64,000 nucleotides of DNA from Iodobacter sp. BJB302 (GCF_002735645.1 NZ_PDZG01000015.1:1-64000), one strand, 5' to 3'; numbered from the stretch's first letter, positions 9,318 to 17,926 are shown. Made by a program: numbers and translations. Notes: a model not told the origin generated them from the sequence alone.

Positions 9318-10412
9318 TTAGTCGCAATCCAGATAGCGTTCGGCAATGGCGGTGAAATCCGGAAAATGATCAAGAAAGGCTTGCACAATATCCGGGTCAA
9401 AATGCTGACCACTGCCTGATTTAATCATTAATCTGGCTTCTTCATAGGGCAGGGCTTGTTTGTATACCCGACGGCAAATTAGGGCATCAAACACATCGGC
9501 CAGCGCCATCAGCCTTGCAGATACAGGAATTGCATCACCTGATAAGCCATCGGGGTAGCCGCTGCCATTCCATTTTTCGTGGTGCCAGCGGGCAATTTCT
9601 TTGGCCAGTGTAAGAAACTCAACCGGGTGCTCGATATCCTTTTCGGCCATCTCAATGGCCTGGCTGCCCAGCTTGGAATGGGTTTTCATAATTTCCCACT
9701 CATGTGCGTCAAGGCTGTTGGGCTTGAGCAAAATATGATCAGGAATGCCGACTTTACCAATATCGTGCAGAGGGGCAGAGCGGCTGAGTAAATTGATATA
9801 CCGCGGATTTAAAGTATCAGTAAAGCGAGGGTGATCCTGCAGCTTAAGGGCCAGCAGCTGCACATAGCTCTGGGTGCGCAAAATATGGTTGCCGGTTTCC
9901 GGATCGCGAATCTCGGCCAGATGGGCGAGTGCCCGGATGCTGACCTGCTGGGTCATATCATTTTCTGCCATGCGCCGGGAAATCTCGGCTTCTAGTGCTG
10001 TGTTCTGGTTTTTCAGCCAGCTGCGTGCCTGATGGGCCTCAAGCTGGGTGCGTACTCTGGCAAGTAATACCGCAGGCTTTACGGGCTTGATGATGTAATC
10101 AACCGCACCGAGTTGCAATCCCAGCTCTTCACTGCCTGCATCGGCTAAGGCGGTGAGTAAAACAACCGGAATATCCCGTGTTTCTGGCGTTTCCTGAATT
10201 TTTTTAAGCACGGCATAGCCATCAAGGCCGGGCATCATGATGTCGAGCAAAATTAAATCAGGTAAGGCCTGGCTGGCCAGAATGCGCAGGCATCTTTCCC
10301 CTGATGACGCCGCAAGTACACGATAGTGGGGAGAGAGTAAGTTGCTGATTACCAGTAAGTTTTCAGCCAGATCGTCAACAAGCAATACTGTGCAGTTGCT
10401 TTCATTAAACAT
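9318..10412 (-). CDS. Response regulator with HD-GYP output (RpfG-like)
   Basis: A 364-residue protein made of an N-terminal receiver domain (phospho-acceptor Asp57 in LILLDIMMPGLDG, Lys109) and a C-terminal HD-GYP domain. The catalytic motifs are complete: HDIGK with His216/Asp217 and HHEKWNGSGYPDGL (277-290). HD-GYP domains of this kind hydrolyse cyclic di-GMP, so the protein likely lowers c-di-GMP when phosphorylated. It is the first gene of a three-gene operon with a PAS sensor and a hybrid kinase downstream, which probably control its receiver domain. A short coiled linker (about 130-155) joins the two domains. Confidence 0.93.
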   Translation of the reverse strand: MFNESNCTVLLVDDLAENLLVISNLLSPHYRVLAASSGERCLRILASQALPDLILLDIMMPGLDGYAVLKKIQETPETRDIPVVLLTALADAGSEELGLQLGAVDYIIKPVKPAVLLARVRTQLEAHQARSWLKNQNTALEAEISRRMAENDMTQQVSIRALAHLAEIRDPETGNHILRTQSYVQLLALKLQDHPRFTDTLNPRYINLLSRSAPLHDIGKVGIPDHILLKPNSLDAHEWEIMKTHSKLGSQAIEMAEKDIEHPVEFLTLAKEIARWHHEKWNGSGYPDGLSGDAIPVSARLMALADVFDALICRRVYKQALPYEEARLMIKSGSGQHFDPDIVQAFLDHFPDFTAIAERYLDCD

Positions 10413-10617
10413 ACGAAAATCACCAAAAAGGCGCTAATTCGTAGTATAGATTTATCAGGCCGGAAAAGATGCTGAGATTGTTAATACGGACGCTGTACCC
10501 GGGGTGAAAAATACACTTTAAATGATGCTGAATAACCCTAATGCAAAAAGCCCCGATGACTAAACATGCTGCAACGCGCAAAATACGTGCCTAGAATTTA
10601 TCTTTTTGGAAACGCTC
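10413..10617. promoter_or_regulatory. Divergent promoter region, HD-GYP operon / phosphofructokinase
   Basis: This 205-bp gap separates two divergently read genes and must hold both promoters. I could not assign a -35/-10 pair with confidence. Confidence 0.4.
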
Positions 10618-11868
10618 ATGGCCAGAAACGCGCTTTACGCCCAATCGGGTGGTGTAACCCCTGTGATTAATGCATCCGCTGCTGCGGTGATTGCGGCCGC
10701 CCGCGCTCATCCGGATCAGATTGGCCGTGTGTTTGCCGCCAAAAATGGGGTATTAGGTGTGCTGGCGGAAGAGCTGATTGATACCGCTTGCATGAGCGAA
10801 GCCGATTTGGCCGCGCTGGCCGCATCCCCTGGCGGCGCTTTTGGCTCTTGCCGCCACAAGCTGCGCTTTGGCCGCGAGCTGACCCGTTTGTTTGAAGTTT
10901 TTGCCGCGCATGATATCGGCTATCTGTTTTATAACGGCGGCGGTGATTCTGCAGATACCTGCATGAAAATCGCCGCGCACGCCGAATACCTTGGCTACGA
11001 TCTCACCGCGATCCATGTGCCTAAAACCATTGATAACGACTTGCCGCATTCGGATTGCTCGCCAGGCTTTGGCTCGGTAGCCAAATACGTGGGCACATCA
11101 ATCCGCGAAGCGGGCATGGATGTGGCGTCGATGTGCGGCTCCAGCACCAAAGTATTTATTATGGAAGTCATGGGTCGCCATACAGGCTGGATTGCTGCAA
11201 GTAGCGGTCTTGCTTCTGGCGAAGGCAACTTGCCTCCGCACCTGATTTTGCTGCCGGAAGTCACATTTAATGCAGCTACTTTCCTTGCTGCAGTTGAAGC
11301 CACCATTGCCCGCGAAGGCTATTGCGTGATTGTGGCGGCTGAAGGGATTAAAAATGCAGAAGGTAAATTTGTGGCCGAAGCGGGGGGCACCGATGCCTTT
11401 GGTCATGCGCAGCTGGGCGGCGTAGCGCCTTACCTGGCGCAGCTGATCAAAACGGCTCAAGGCCATAAATGCCATTGGGCCGTGTCTGATTATCTGCAAC
11501 GTGCAGCGCGCCATATGGCGTCCAGAACCGATGTGGATCAGGCCATGGCCGTGGGTACTGCCGCAGTGAAGTTTGCATTGGCCGGTGAGCGTGGCGTGAT
11601 GCCAACTATCGTTCGCACCAGCGATGCGCCTTATGCATGGACTATTGGCTCGGTGAAGCTGGAAGAAGTAGCGAATCACGAGAAACACCTGCCCGCTGAA
11701 TATATCCGCGCCGATGGCTTTCATATTACGCCAGCCGCACGCAGCTATTTTGCACCTTTGATTATGGGCGAGGCGATCCCTCCCTATGTAAATGGTCTGC
11801 CAGCCTATCCGGTGTGGAATTTTTCCACCATCGAAGCCAGGCTGGAAGCATTTAATACAGCCGGGTAA
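10618..11868 (+). CDS. pfp: 6-phosphofructokinase, pyrophosphate-type
   Basis: A 416-residue phosphofructokinase phosphorylating fructose 6-phosphate to fructose 1,6-bisphosphate. The active-site motif PKTIDNDLP lies near residue 135 and the phosphoryl-donor loop reads NGGGDSADTC near 107. The aspartate in place of the glycine of ATP-dependent enzymes (GGDGS) is the known marker of pyrophosphate-dependent enzymes, which are reversible. Start: ATG at 10618, with GGA eight bases upstream; an in-frame TTG lies four codons earlier. The gene stands alone and is followed by a strong terminator. Donor specificity is inferred from the motif and would need an assay. Confidence 0.88.
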   Translation: MARNALYAQSGGVTPVINASAAAVIAAARAHPDQIGRVFAAKNGVLGVLAEELIDTACMSEADLAALAASPGGAFGSCRHKLRFGRELTRLFEVFAAHDIGYLFYNGGGDSADTCMKIAAHAEYLGYDLTAIHVPKTIDNDLPHSDCSPGFGSVAKYVGTSIREAGMDVASMCGSSTKVFIMEVMGRHTGWIAASSGLASGEGNLPPHLILLPEVTFNAATFLAAVEATIAREGYCVIVAAEGIKNAEGKFVAEAGGTDAFGHAQLGGVAPYLAQLIKTAQGHKCHWAVSDYLQRAARHMASRTDVDQAMAVGTAAVKFALAGERGVMPTIVRTSDAPYAWTIGSVKLEEVANHEKHLPAEYIRADGFHITPAARSYFAPLIMGEAIPPYVNGLPAYPVWNFSTIEARLEAFNTAG

Positions 11869-11892
11869 ACTTTCTCTATTCTTGATCTAAAT

Positions 11893-11933
11893 AAAAGGGA
11901 AGACCGCGGTTTACGTGTAAGCTTCCCTTTTTT
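11893..11933 (+). terminator. Rho-independent terminator after phosphofructokinase
   Basis: A ten-bp stem (AAAAGGGAAG pairing with CTTCCCTTTT) encloses a 19-base loop that itself holds two short palindromes (ACCGCGGT and TTACGTGTAA), followed by a T-run. It ends just before the marC start. Confidence 0.85.
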
Positions 11934-11944
11934 GCGTGGACAAG

Positions 11945-12619
11945 ATGACTCTATTTCGCCTGGTACTTGAGTACCTGTCTTACATCCTGACTACGGTTAC
12001 GGCACTTTTGCCCATTATTAATCCCCTTGCGACTGCTGCCATTTTGCCGGGGATTTCTGTGCATTTATCTGATGCAGAGCGAAAGCAGCAGGTTAAGCTG
12101 GCTTGCTACTATATGGCAGGCATCTTAATCACCTTCCTGATGGCGGGTGGGCTGATTATGGATTTCTTTAATATCTCTATCCCTGGCTTACGTATTGCGG
12201 GCGGAATGGTAGTGATTTATCTGGGTTTCAGGATGCTGTTTCCTGATTCACAGCCCCAAATTGATAATGAGCCAGAGCAGGGCGCCAGACGTGAAATTGC
12301 ATTTACCCCGCTTGCCATGCCTTCGATGGCGGGGCCAGGCTCGATTGCGGTGGTGATTTCAATGTCTTCTACCCTGCACTCGCAAAGGCATATCCCTGTT
12401 TGGGCTGGTTATTCATTACTGGTACTTGGCATTGCTGCCACAGCGTTTATCTGCTGGCTCACCTTACGCGCCTCCAGCCGTTTGTTTGCCGTGCTGGGGG
12501 ATGATGGTATCAGTGCTATTTCAAGAATTATGGGATTTATGCTGATTTGTATCGGGGTGCAGTTTTTTATTAATGGCGTGGGTGAATTACTGCACGATGC
12601 AAGTTTTATGCCGCGTTAA
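11945..12619 (+). CDS. MarC family integral membrane protein
   Basis: About 224 residues, almost entirely hydrophobic with six predicted membrane helices. The N-terminal helix carries LLPIINPLATAAILPGIS, matching the conserved NPxxxxxxFL-type start of the MarC/UPF0056 family, and a repeat-like second half has LAMPSMAGPGSIAVV. The role of MarC proteins is not established; an early link to antibiotic resistance was not upheld. The start is ATG 11945 (GGA just upstream) or a GTG three codons earlier that would overlap the terminator. Not clearly in an operon. Confidence 0.85.
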   Translation: MTLFRLVLEYLSYILTTVTALLPIINPLATAAILPGISVHLSDAERKQQVKLACYYMAGILITFLMAGGLIMDFFNISIPGLRIAGGMVVIYLGFRMLFPDSQPQIDNEPEQGARREIAFTPLAMPSMAGPGSIAVVISMSSTLHSQRHIPVWAGYSLLVLGIAATAFICWLTLRASSRLFAVLGDDGISAISRIMGFMLICIGVQFFINGVGELLHDASFMPR

Positions 12620-12735
12620 GTGTTTTATGCTTTATCTTTGATGCTTGGCTTACTCAATTCTCAGCGGTGAATTTTAATGAGATTGCTTTTTGCTTTCAGT
12701 ATTTTCTTGCCGTTTATAAGCGGTGGTAAAGCCTG

Positions 12736-13197
12736 ATGAGAATGCTGCAGGACTTCGATATTTTTTTACGTCTGATTGTGGCTGTGTTTTTGGGCGGGCT
12801 GATCGGCATTAATCGTTTTATGCATAAAAAGCCAGCTGGTGTGCGTACCCATGCGCTGGTCTCCCTGGGGGCAGGGTTGATGATTGCTTTAAATGGCGTG
12901 ATCAGCCACGACGATGCCCAGGCCTTCAGCCGTGTGGCTCAGGGCTTGATTACAGGGATAGGCTTTTTGGGGGCGGGCCTGATTGTGCATCGCAGCGATA
13001 ATATGGTGGAAGGCCTGACCTCCGCCGCATCCATCTGGCTTACGGCAGCGATTGGTTTGGCATGTGGTGCTGGCTATATTGATATTGCTGCGTTTGTGGT
13101 GATTTTAGCGCTGCTGGTCATCAATCTGGGCGGGCCATTAGAGCGCTGGGCCGAAAGACAGATGCAGCGTTGGCGCGATGATAAATCACCGCATTAA
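12736..13197 (+). CDS. MgtC/SapB family membrane protein
   Basis: A 153-residue membrane protein with the MgtC family signature: the first helix ends in GGLIGINR, followed by KPAGVRTHALVSLGAGL and GLITGIGFLGAGLIV. The family includes the virulence-linked MgtC, which acts on magnesium stress and the F1Fo ATPase in enteric bacteria; the short form here has only the membrane domain and lacks the C-terminal ACT-like cytoplasmic part, so its role is open. It lies 116 bases after marC in the same direction. Confidence 0.88.
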   Translation: MRMLQDFDIFLRLIVAVFLGGLIGINRFMHKKPAGVRTHALVSLGAGLMIALNGVISHDDAQAFSRVAQGLITGIGFLGAGLIVHRSDNMVEGLTSAASIWLTAAIGLACGAGYIDIAAFVVILALLVINLGGPLERWAERQMQRWRDDKSPH

Positions 13198-13367
13198 AAC
13201 CTGGCGCTTTGGTCCTTGCACCGCTCTGAAATAGTTAAAAGCACACAACATTATCCTTTATCCGTGGCTTTTCTGTGCACGAGGGCATGTCATGTTTTCC
13301 CCCGCCTCACGACTAAATACCCACAGCGTTGATGGTCAGCGGTGTAGGCTTAATCAGGAGGTGTGTG

Positions 13368-13562
13368 ATGGGGGTTAGCGGATGTACATCCTGCCAGATA
13401 GGGGGGATTGAGGCTCTGAAGGCTTATGATCATCAGTATCAAATGAAGCTGCAAGAGGATTACGTCAGGCAGAGGCAAGTTGCGCCAGAGCGTTTGACAC
13501 AGGGGGAGAATAATCCTGTTACGGGAGCAATATCAGGCAGCGTGATTAATCTGAGTGTGTAG
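13368..13562 (+). CDS. Hypothetical small protein, 64 aa
   Basis: A strong Shine-Dalgarno sequence (AGGAGGT) lies five bases before this ATG, which is the best evidence that it is a real gene. The protein starts MGVSGCTSC, has a charged, glutamine-rich helical middle (DHQYQMKLQEDYVRQRQ) and ends in a small-residue tail, TGAISGSVINLSV. There is no signal peptide or membrane helix. Small proteins with a similar serine/asparagine tail occur in related bacteria without assigned function. I do not recognise it as a named family. Confidence 0.6.
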   Translation: MGVSGCTSCQIGGIEALKAYDHQYQMKLQEDYVRQRQVAPERLTQGENNPVTGAISGSVINLSV

Positions 13563-13566
13563 TCAG

Positions 13567-13590
13567 TGGCGCACTGAAGCCAGTGCGCCA
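13567..13590. terminator. Hairpin between convergent genes
   Basis: TGGCGCACTG and CAGTGCGCCA form a perfect ten-bp stem with a four-base loop, placed between the ends of the small 64-aa gene and miaA. There is no strong T-run on either strand, so it may act as a weak bidirectional terminator or transcript-end stabiliser. Confidence 0.6.
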
Positions 13591-13594
13591 TCGC

Positions 13595-14530
13595 TTATAG
13601 CCAGCCCTCTATCGCGGTTTTTACCCGCTCCGCCAAGTTTTCTTCCTGGCAATTCATCTCCAGCAAATCATCCATTCCCCGCAGCCAGGTCAGCTGGCGT
13701 TTGGCCAGTTGGCGGGTTGCGGCAATGCCTTTTTCGCGCATGGTTGGGTAATCCACCAGGCCATCCTGATATTCCCAAGCCTGCCGGTAGCCCACGCAGC
13801 GCATCGATGGCAGTTCCAGTGATAAATTATATTTAGCCCGCAAGCGGCTTACTTCATCAAGCAGACCCAGCTCCAGCATTTGATCAAAACGCAGCGCGAT
13901 GCGATCGTGCAGCCATTTCCTGTCTTGCGGCAGCAGGGCGATTTTAAGCAGGCGATAAGGCAGCGCGCCGCTGGCGGGCTCGGCCAGTAAATCCGACATT
14001 TTTTTGCCGGTGAGGGTGCATATTTCCAAGGCACGCTCGATACGCTGTGCATCAGTGGATTTAAGCCGTTCTGCCGTGACAGGATCGATGGAGGCTAGTT
14101 TGGCGTGCATGGCGGGCCAGCCGATCAGCGCAGCTTCTTCATGGATTTGCGCCCGCAGCGCCGCGTCTGCCTGGTGTAATTCATGAATGCCGTGTTGCAA
14201 GGTGTTGTAATACAGCATGGTGCCGCCCACCAGCACCGGCACCTTGCCACGCGCCGTAATATCGGCCATTAAAGCCAGCGCATCACGCCGGAATTGCGCG
14301 GCAGAATAAGCTTCTTCCGGTGAAATAATATCAATCAAATGATGCGGTGCACGGGCCAGCTCATCCGCACTAGGCTTGGCGCTGCCGATATCCATATCTT
14401 TAAACACCAGCGCCGAATCAACCGAAATCAACTCCACCGGCAAGCCGCTTTCCAGCAAATGAATCGCACTGGCGGTTTTACCACTGGCGGTAGGGCCCAT
14501 TAAGAAAATGGCGGGGGAGGAATTCGGCAT
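13595..14530 (-). CDS. miaA: tRNA dimethylallyltransferase
   Basis: A 311-residue enzyme that adds a dimethylallyl group to A37 of tRNAs reading codons that begin with U. The P-loop GPTASGKT is at residues 12-19, followed by the family segments DSALVFKDMDIGSAKP (usually DSAQ-type) and HHLIDI, PVLVGGTMLYYN, and the C-terminal RQLAKRQLTWLRG. Length is normal for the family. In many bacteria miaA sits next to mutL and hfq; here mutL is about 1.4 kb upstream on the same strand, separated by two other genes. Confidence 0.97.
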   Translation of the reverse strand: MPNSSPAIFLMGPTASGKTASAIHLLESGLPVELISVDSALVFKDMDIGSAKPSADELARAPHHLIDIISPEEAYSAAQFRRDALALMADITARGKVPVLVGGTMLYYNTLQHGIHELHQADAALRAQIHEEAALIGWPAMHAKLASIDPVTAERLKSTDAQRIERALEICTLTGKKMSDLLAEPASGALPYRLLKIALLPQDRKWLHDRIALRFDQMLELGLLDEVSRLRAKYNLSLELPSMRCVGYRQAWEYQDGLVDYPTMREKGIAATRQLAKRQLTWLRGMDDLLEMNCQEENLAERVKTAIEGWL

Positions 14531-14692
14531 GGCTAAAATCTCTAAAATACAGAATAAAAACGGGTGGCAAAAACTTGAGCTACGAATTTTATAAGGAGCT
14601 CTGATTTATCGTACAGCTGGGAATTTAGTCTGCGAACCGGATTCTCGATAACATTCTCGGAGATAACGATTTAATCAGAGCTTTGGAACACT

Positions 14693-14983
14693 TTATAACT
14701 GTGTTAACTGGTGAGCCAAATTACTTTGATTGTCTGCTATTTCTTGTGCAATTTGAGCATCGCCCTGATGTAGATGATGAAAGCAATGCTGATGTAGCAC
14801 GGCATACAGATATTGTGGATCGATGATGGCCTCTGAACTTATTTGCAGGCCCGCGTGTAGTGCTTCGTTATTTATTGCAACGCAACTAGCGGCGATACTG
14901 GCATCAATATTGGCAAGCATTTGCTGTTCGAATTCATACAGCAGCTTACATAATTGTTCTTCTTGTTTGGGGCTTAGCTGCAT
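14693..14983 (-). CDS. Hypothetical protein, 96 aa
   Basis: A short, acidic, helical protein with no signal peptide or membrane segment. It has several histidines (HQHCFHHLHQG) near the C-terminal third, which might bind metal, and glutamine-rich ends. I chose the ATG at 14983, which has GGAGG four bases upstream; a further ATG five codons earlier overlaps that site. It follows the membrane protein gene by 21 bases in the same direction, so the two are probably co-transcribed. No family recognised. Confidence 0.6.
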   Translation of the reverse strand: MQLSPKQEEQLCKLLYEFEQQMLANIDASIAASCVAINNEALHAGLQISSEAIIDPQYLYAVLHQHCFHHLHQGDAQIAQEIADNQSNLAHQLTQL

Positions 14984-15004
14984 AGAGCCTCCCTGCAAAA
15001 TTTG

Positions 15005-15772
15005 TTAATGAAAACGATGGCTCAAGAATCTGACCAGCATACCGGTGGCGAGTGCGGCGATCAGGGCTGGGATAAAGGCCAGCAGGGCGATATGGCTTGC
15101 CAGCGGTGTCCATACCAAAAAGAACATGCTAAACCCCGTCAGCCCCATTAAAAAGCCGCGTAATTGCAGTAATAGCGCATTGCGGCCCGCATTAGCCAGC
15201 GTAAATGCCGGAATCACCGTGGCGGCAACAGGAAAGCCTGCCAATACGCCAGTCATGGTGCTGCCCAAGAGTAAAGAGAGGCTGGATAGCGCCAACACCA
15301 GCAAGAGCGCCGCTAACATGCGAGCATACAGCTCGATTTTGGGTAGGGAAGAGCTGTTGATAGCCTCGGGCCGAGGGATAAAGTAAATCGAAATCCATAG
15401 TCCTGCCAGCACGCCAATGCCGGCAATGGGGGACAATGCAAGGCCGCTCCAGACCAAGATCAGCGCGGTGAGCAAATAAGCCGCCCAGCCGCAAAAAATG
15501 GTGCCCAGCCATGAAAAATAGCGGCTGGCATGGGCCAGTACCAGCATATACACCACATTGGCCCAAAGGCCTGCCGATGCGGCCCCCGCCACTTTGATCG
15601 CATATTCAGGCCCGTATTCCAGCCATAGCGCCAGCACAATCGGAATGGCCACCAGTGGTAAGCCACCCAGCAAACCCGCAATCTGCGGCCCCCAGCGACG
15701 GCCAGCAAGGCTCGCCGCGCCAATGAGTAATGGGGCGGCAAAGAGTTTAACGATTAAGGCGCTGCTGGGCAT
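15005..15772 (-). CDS. Multi-pass membrane protein of unknown function
   Basis: A 255-residue protein with about eight hydrophobic helices and short loops. Proline and glycine motifs recur (GLLGGLPLVAIPIVLAL and GVLAGFPVAATVIPAFTLA), and these two segments look like an internal repeat, suggesting a two-fold inverted or tandem architecture as in many small transporters. No named family is recognised with confidence. It is the first gene of a probable pair with the 96-aa protein. Confidence 0.7.
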   Translation of the reverse strand: MPSSALIVKLFAAPLLIGAASLAGRRWGPQIAGLLGGLPLVAIPIVLALWLEYGPEYAIKVAGAASAGLWANVVYMLVLAHASRYFSWLGTIFCGWAAYLLTALILVWSGLALSPIAGIGVLAGLWISIYFIPRPEAINSSSLPKIELYARMLAALLLVLALSSLSLLLGSTMTGVLAGFPVAATVIPAFTLANAGRNALLLQLRGFLMGLTGFSMFFLVWTPLASHIALLAFIPALIAALATGMLVRFLSHRFH

Positions 15773-15795
15773 AAGGGCTCATTTGGGTGAGAGTT

Positions 15796-15977
15796 GTAGG
15801 GCGGTGCAAGCCGCCATTGGGTGTTTCGTGCCGCGTAGGAGTGGCTTTAGCCGCGAATGTTTTTAGTATGCAATGCTTTGCTAAAGCAGCTCCTACGAGC
15901 CGTTTGTGTTTAGGGGGGCCACGCGAAAAGCATAAAGAGGCCATGCTTAACCCCGCGATGGCACCGCGTCACCCTAC
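15796..15977. repeat. Nested REP-like inverted repeats between mutL and the membrane protein gene
   Basis: Two inverted pairs are nested. The inner arms are GTAGGAGTGGCTTTAGCCGC (from 15835) and GCTAAAGCAGCTCCTAC (15880-15896). The outer arms begin GTAGGGCGGTGCAAGCCGCC (15796-15815) and end with CACCCTAC at 15970-15977, overlapping the last codon of mutL. Both resemble the repetitive extragenic palindromes of proteobacteria and may also act as the mutL transcript end. Confidence 0.7.
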
Positions 15978-17926
15978 TGCCCGCGCATAAACATTTTATC
16001 TAATTCATTTAGTGTCATTCGGAACCAGGTTGGGCGGCCGTGATTGCATTGGCCGCTGCGTTCGGTGGCTTCCATCTGGCGTAAGAGCGCGTTCATTTCG
16101 GTGATGGTGAGGCTGCGGTTGGCGCGCACCGAGCCGTGGCAGGCCATGGTGGCGAGCAGCTCGTTTTGTCTGCCTGCCAGTACTTCACTCGCGCCCACCA
16201 TGCGGATATCTTTGAGAACGGCTTGCGCCAGCTCGATCGGATTAGCATCTTTCAGCAGCATGGGCAGGGAGCGGATGGCAAGCTGGGTAGGGGATTGCAC
16301 CGAGATCTCAAAACCAATAGCGGTCAGCGTTTCAGCGTGATCTTCAACCGTTGCCACATCGTGTTTATCGGCGGCAAAAACATGCGGGATCAACAGCGGC
16401 TGGGTGGGCATTTGATGCAGATCGAGCGCATTTTTTAGCTGCTCGTACACCACCCGCTCGTGCGCGGCGTGCATATCCACCACGATCAGCCCCTCGGCAT
16501 TTTGCGCAAGGATATAGATGCCGTGCAGCTGGCCGAGTGCAAAGCCCAGTGGCGGCACGGTTTCCGAATCGCTGGCACGGGAAGGCGCGGTGGCAGAAGG
16601 CGCTATTGCAGCGGCGGGCATGAGCGCACCAGTAGGAACAGCAGGGGCGAATTTTTGTTCTGGGGTGTCGCTGCCGGTGAATGAAGGCAATGGCTCGGGT
16701 GCCCAGCTGTTTGAATCACTTGGGTTTGCTTCGCCCGGTGTCCGTTTTAAATCTGCAAACATCGTGTCATAAAAGGCCATCGGTGCTTGCACACGCGGCG
16801 GCGCTTGAAAGTTGCCTTGCTTATAGGCCATTTCAGCATAATTTTTAGGCGTCATCGCGGGTGCGGGGGCCATCACGCTAGAGTCTGGCGCGGCGATTTC
16901 GCCGGTTTCCGGATCAATACCCGCAGGTACGGTACCCGCGCGCGTTCCGGCCAGCGCTTTTTTCAGGCTGGTGAGCATAAAGCGGTAAATCGCTTGCGAT
17001 TCCCTGAAGCGTACTTCGATCTTGGTGGGGTGAACGTTCACATCCACGCCTTCAGGATCCAGCTCTAAAAACAAGCAATAGGCCGCGTGTTTATCGTGGT
17101 GCAATACATCGCGGTAGGCTTCTCGCAGGGCGTGTTGCACCACTTTATCCCGCACAAAGCGGCCATTTACAAAGAAATACTGCGCATCGCGGCTGGATTT
17201 CCCTAGCGTGGGCGAGCCGGTAATACCCCATAGCCGCAGCCCGCCGAAACCTTCATCAACCTGCACGCCAGACGCTACAAACTCATCACCTAAAATCGCC
17301 GCCGCACGTTTGGCCAAATCGCCCGCTAATAAGCGTAACTGGGCACGGCCATTATGGGTGAGTGTGAACTGCACGCTGGGGTTGGCCAGCGCCAGGCGCT
17401 GCACCATATCGCTGCAATGCGCGAATTCGGTGGATTCAGATTTTAAAAACTTACGGCGCGCAGGCACTTGGTAGTAAAGCTCGTGGATCTCGATGGTGCT
17501 GCCCTGGCTGAGCGAGGTAGGCTCTGGCTCGCTGACATGGCCATTATCGGCATCCACCCGCCATGCGTAATCTGAGCCTTGCTCGCGGCTGCTAAGAGTT
17601 AGCCTAGAGATAGAAGCAATACTCGCCAGCCCCTCGCCCCGAAAACCCAGCGTGGCAACTTTTTGTAAATCATCCAAATCACGGATTTTACTGGTGGCGT
17701 GGCGATGCAGCGCGAGCGGCAGCTCGTCTTTGGCAATGCCGCAGCCATCGTCGATCACTTTAATTAGCTTGGTGCCGCCTGCTAATAGCTCAATGCTGAG
17801 GTTCTGGCTGCCCGCATCGAGGCTGTTTTCCAGTAATTCTTTTAAAGCAGAAGCGGGGCGCTCAACCACCTCGCCAGCGGCAATTTGGTTAATCAGATGA
17901 TCTGGCAGTTGCTGAATACGGGGCAT
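15974..17926 (-). CDS. mutL: DNA mismatch repair protein MutL
   Basis: A 650-residue MutL. The N-terminal GHKL ATPase carries the family motifs IAAGEVVERPASALKELLEN, DDGCGI, HATSKI and GFRGEGLASI. A proline- and alanine-rich linker follows (about 330-450), then the C-terminal dimerisation domain with DMHAAHERVVYE near residue 484, ACHGSVRAN and GQCNHGRPTW. These three segments fit the metal-binding endonuclease site DQHAx2Ex4E, ACR and CPHGRP of nicking MutL proteins, with Q changed to M and P to N. That fits bacteria without MutH, where MutL itself cuts. Read alone, upstream of the REP-like repeats. Confidence 0.97.
   Translation of the reverse strand: MPRIQQLPDHLINQIAAGEVVERPASALKELLENSLDAGSQNLSIELLAGGTKLIKVIDDGCGIAKDELPLALHRHATSKIRDLDDLQKVATLGFRGEGLASIASISRLTLSSREQGSDYAWRVDADNGHVSEPEPTSLSQGSTIEIHELYYQVPARRKFLKSESTEFAHCSDMVQRLALANPSVQFTLTHNGRAQLRLLAGDLAKRAAAILGDEFVASGVQVDEGFGGLRLWGITGSPTLGKSSRDAQYFFVNGRFVRDKVVQHALREAYRDVLHHDKHAAYCLFLELDPEGVDVNVHPTKIEVRFRESQAIYRFMLTSLKKALAGTRAGTVPAGIDPETGEIAAPDSSVMAPAPAMTPKNYAEMAYKQGNFQAPPRVQAPMAFYDTMFADLKRTPGEANPSDSNSWAPEPLPSFTGSDTPEQKFAPAVPTGALMPAAAIAPSATAPSRASDSETVPPLGFALGQLHGIYILAQNAEGLIVVDMHAAHERVVYEQLKNALDLHQMPTQPLLIPHVFAADKHDVATVEDHAETLTAIGFEISVQSPTQLAIRSLPMLLKDANPIELAQAVLKDIRMVGASEVLAGRQNELLATMACHGSVRANRSLTITEMNALLRQMEATERSGQCNHGRPTWFRMTLNELDKMFMRGQ

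Noticed and set aside
9302-9412. 37-residue N-terminal extension of the PAS sensor
   Set aside because: It would overlap the HD-GYP gene and lacks a ribosome site; ATG 9301 has one.
11098-11724. 208-aa frame antisense to phosphofructokinase
   Set aside because: A shadow of the conserved enzyme gene; sequence shows no family features.
15747-15944. 65-aa minus-strand frame upstream of the membrane protein
   Set aside because: It is the translation of the nested REP-like palindromes, not a gene.
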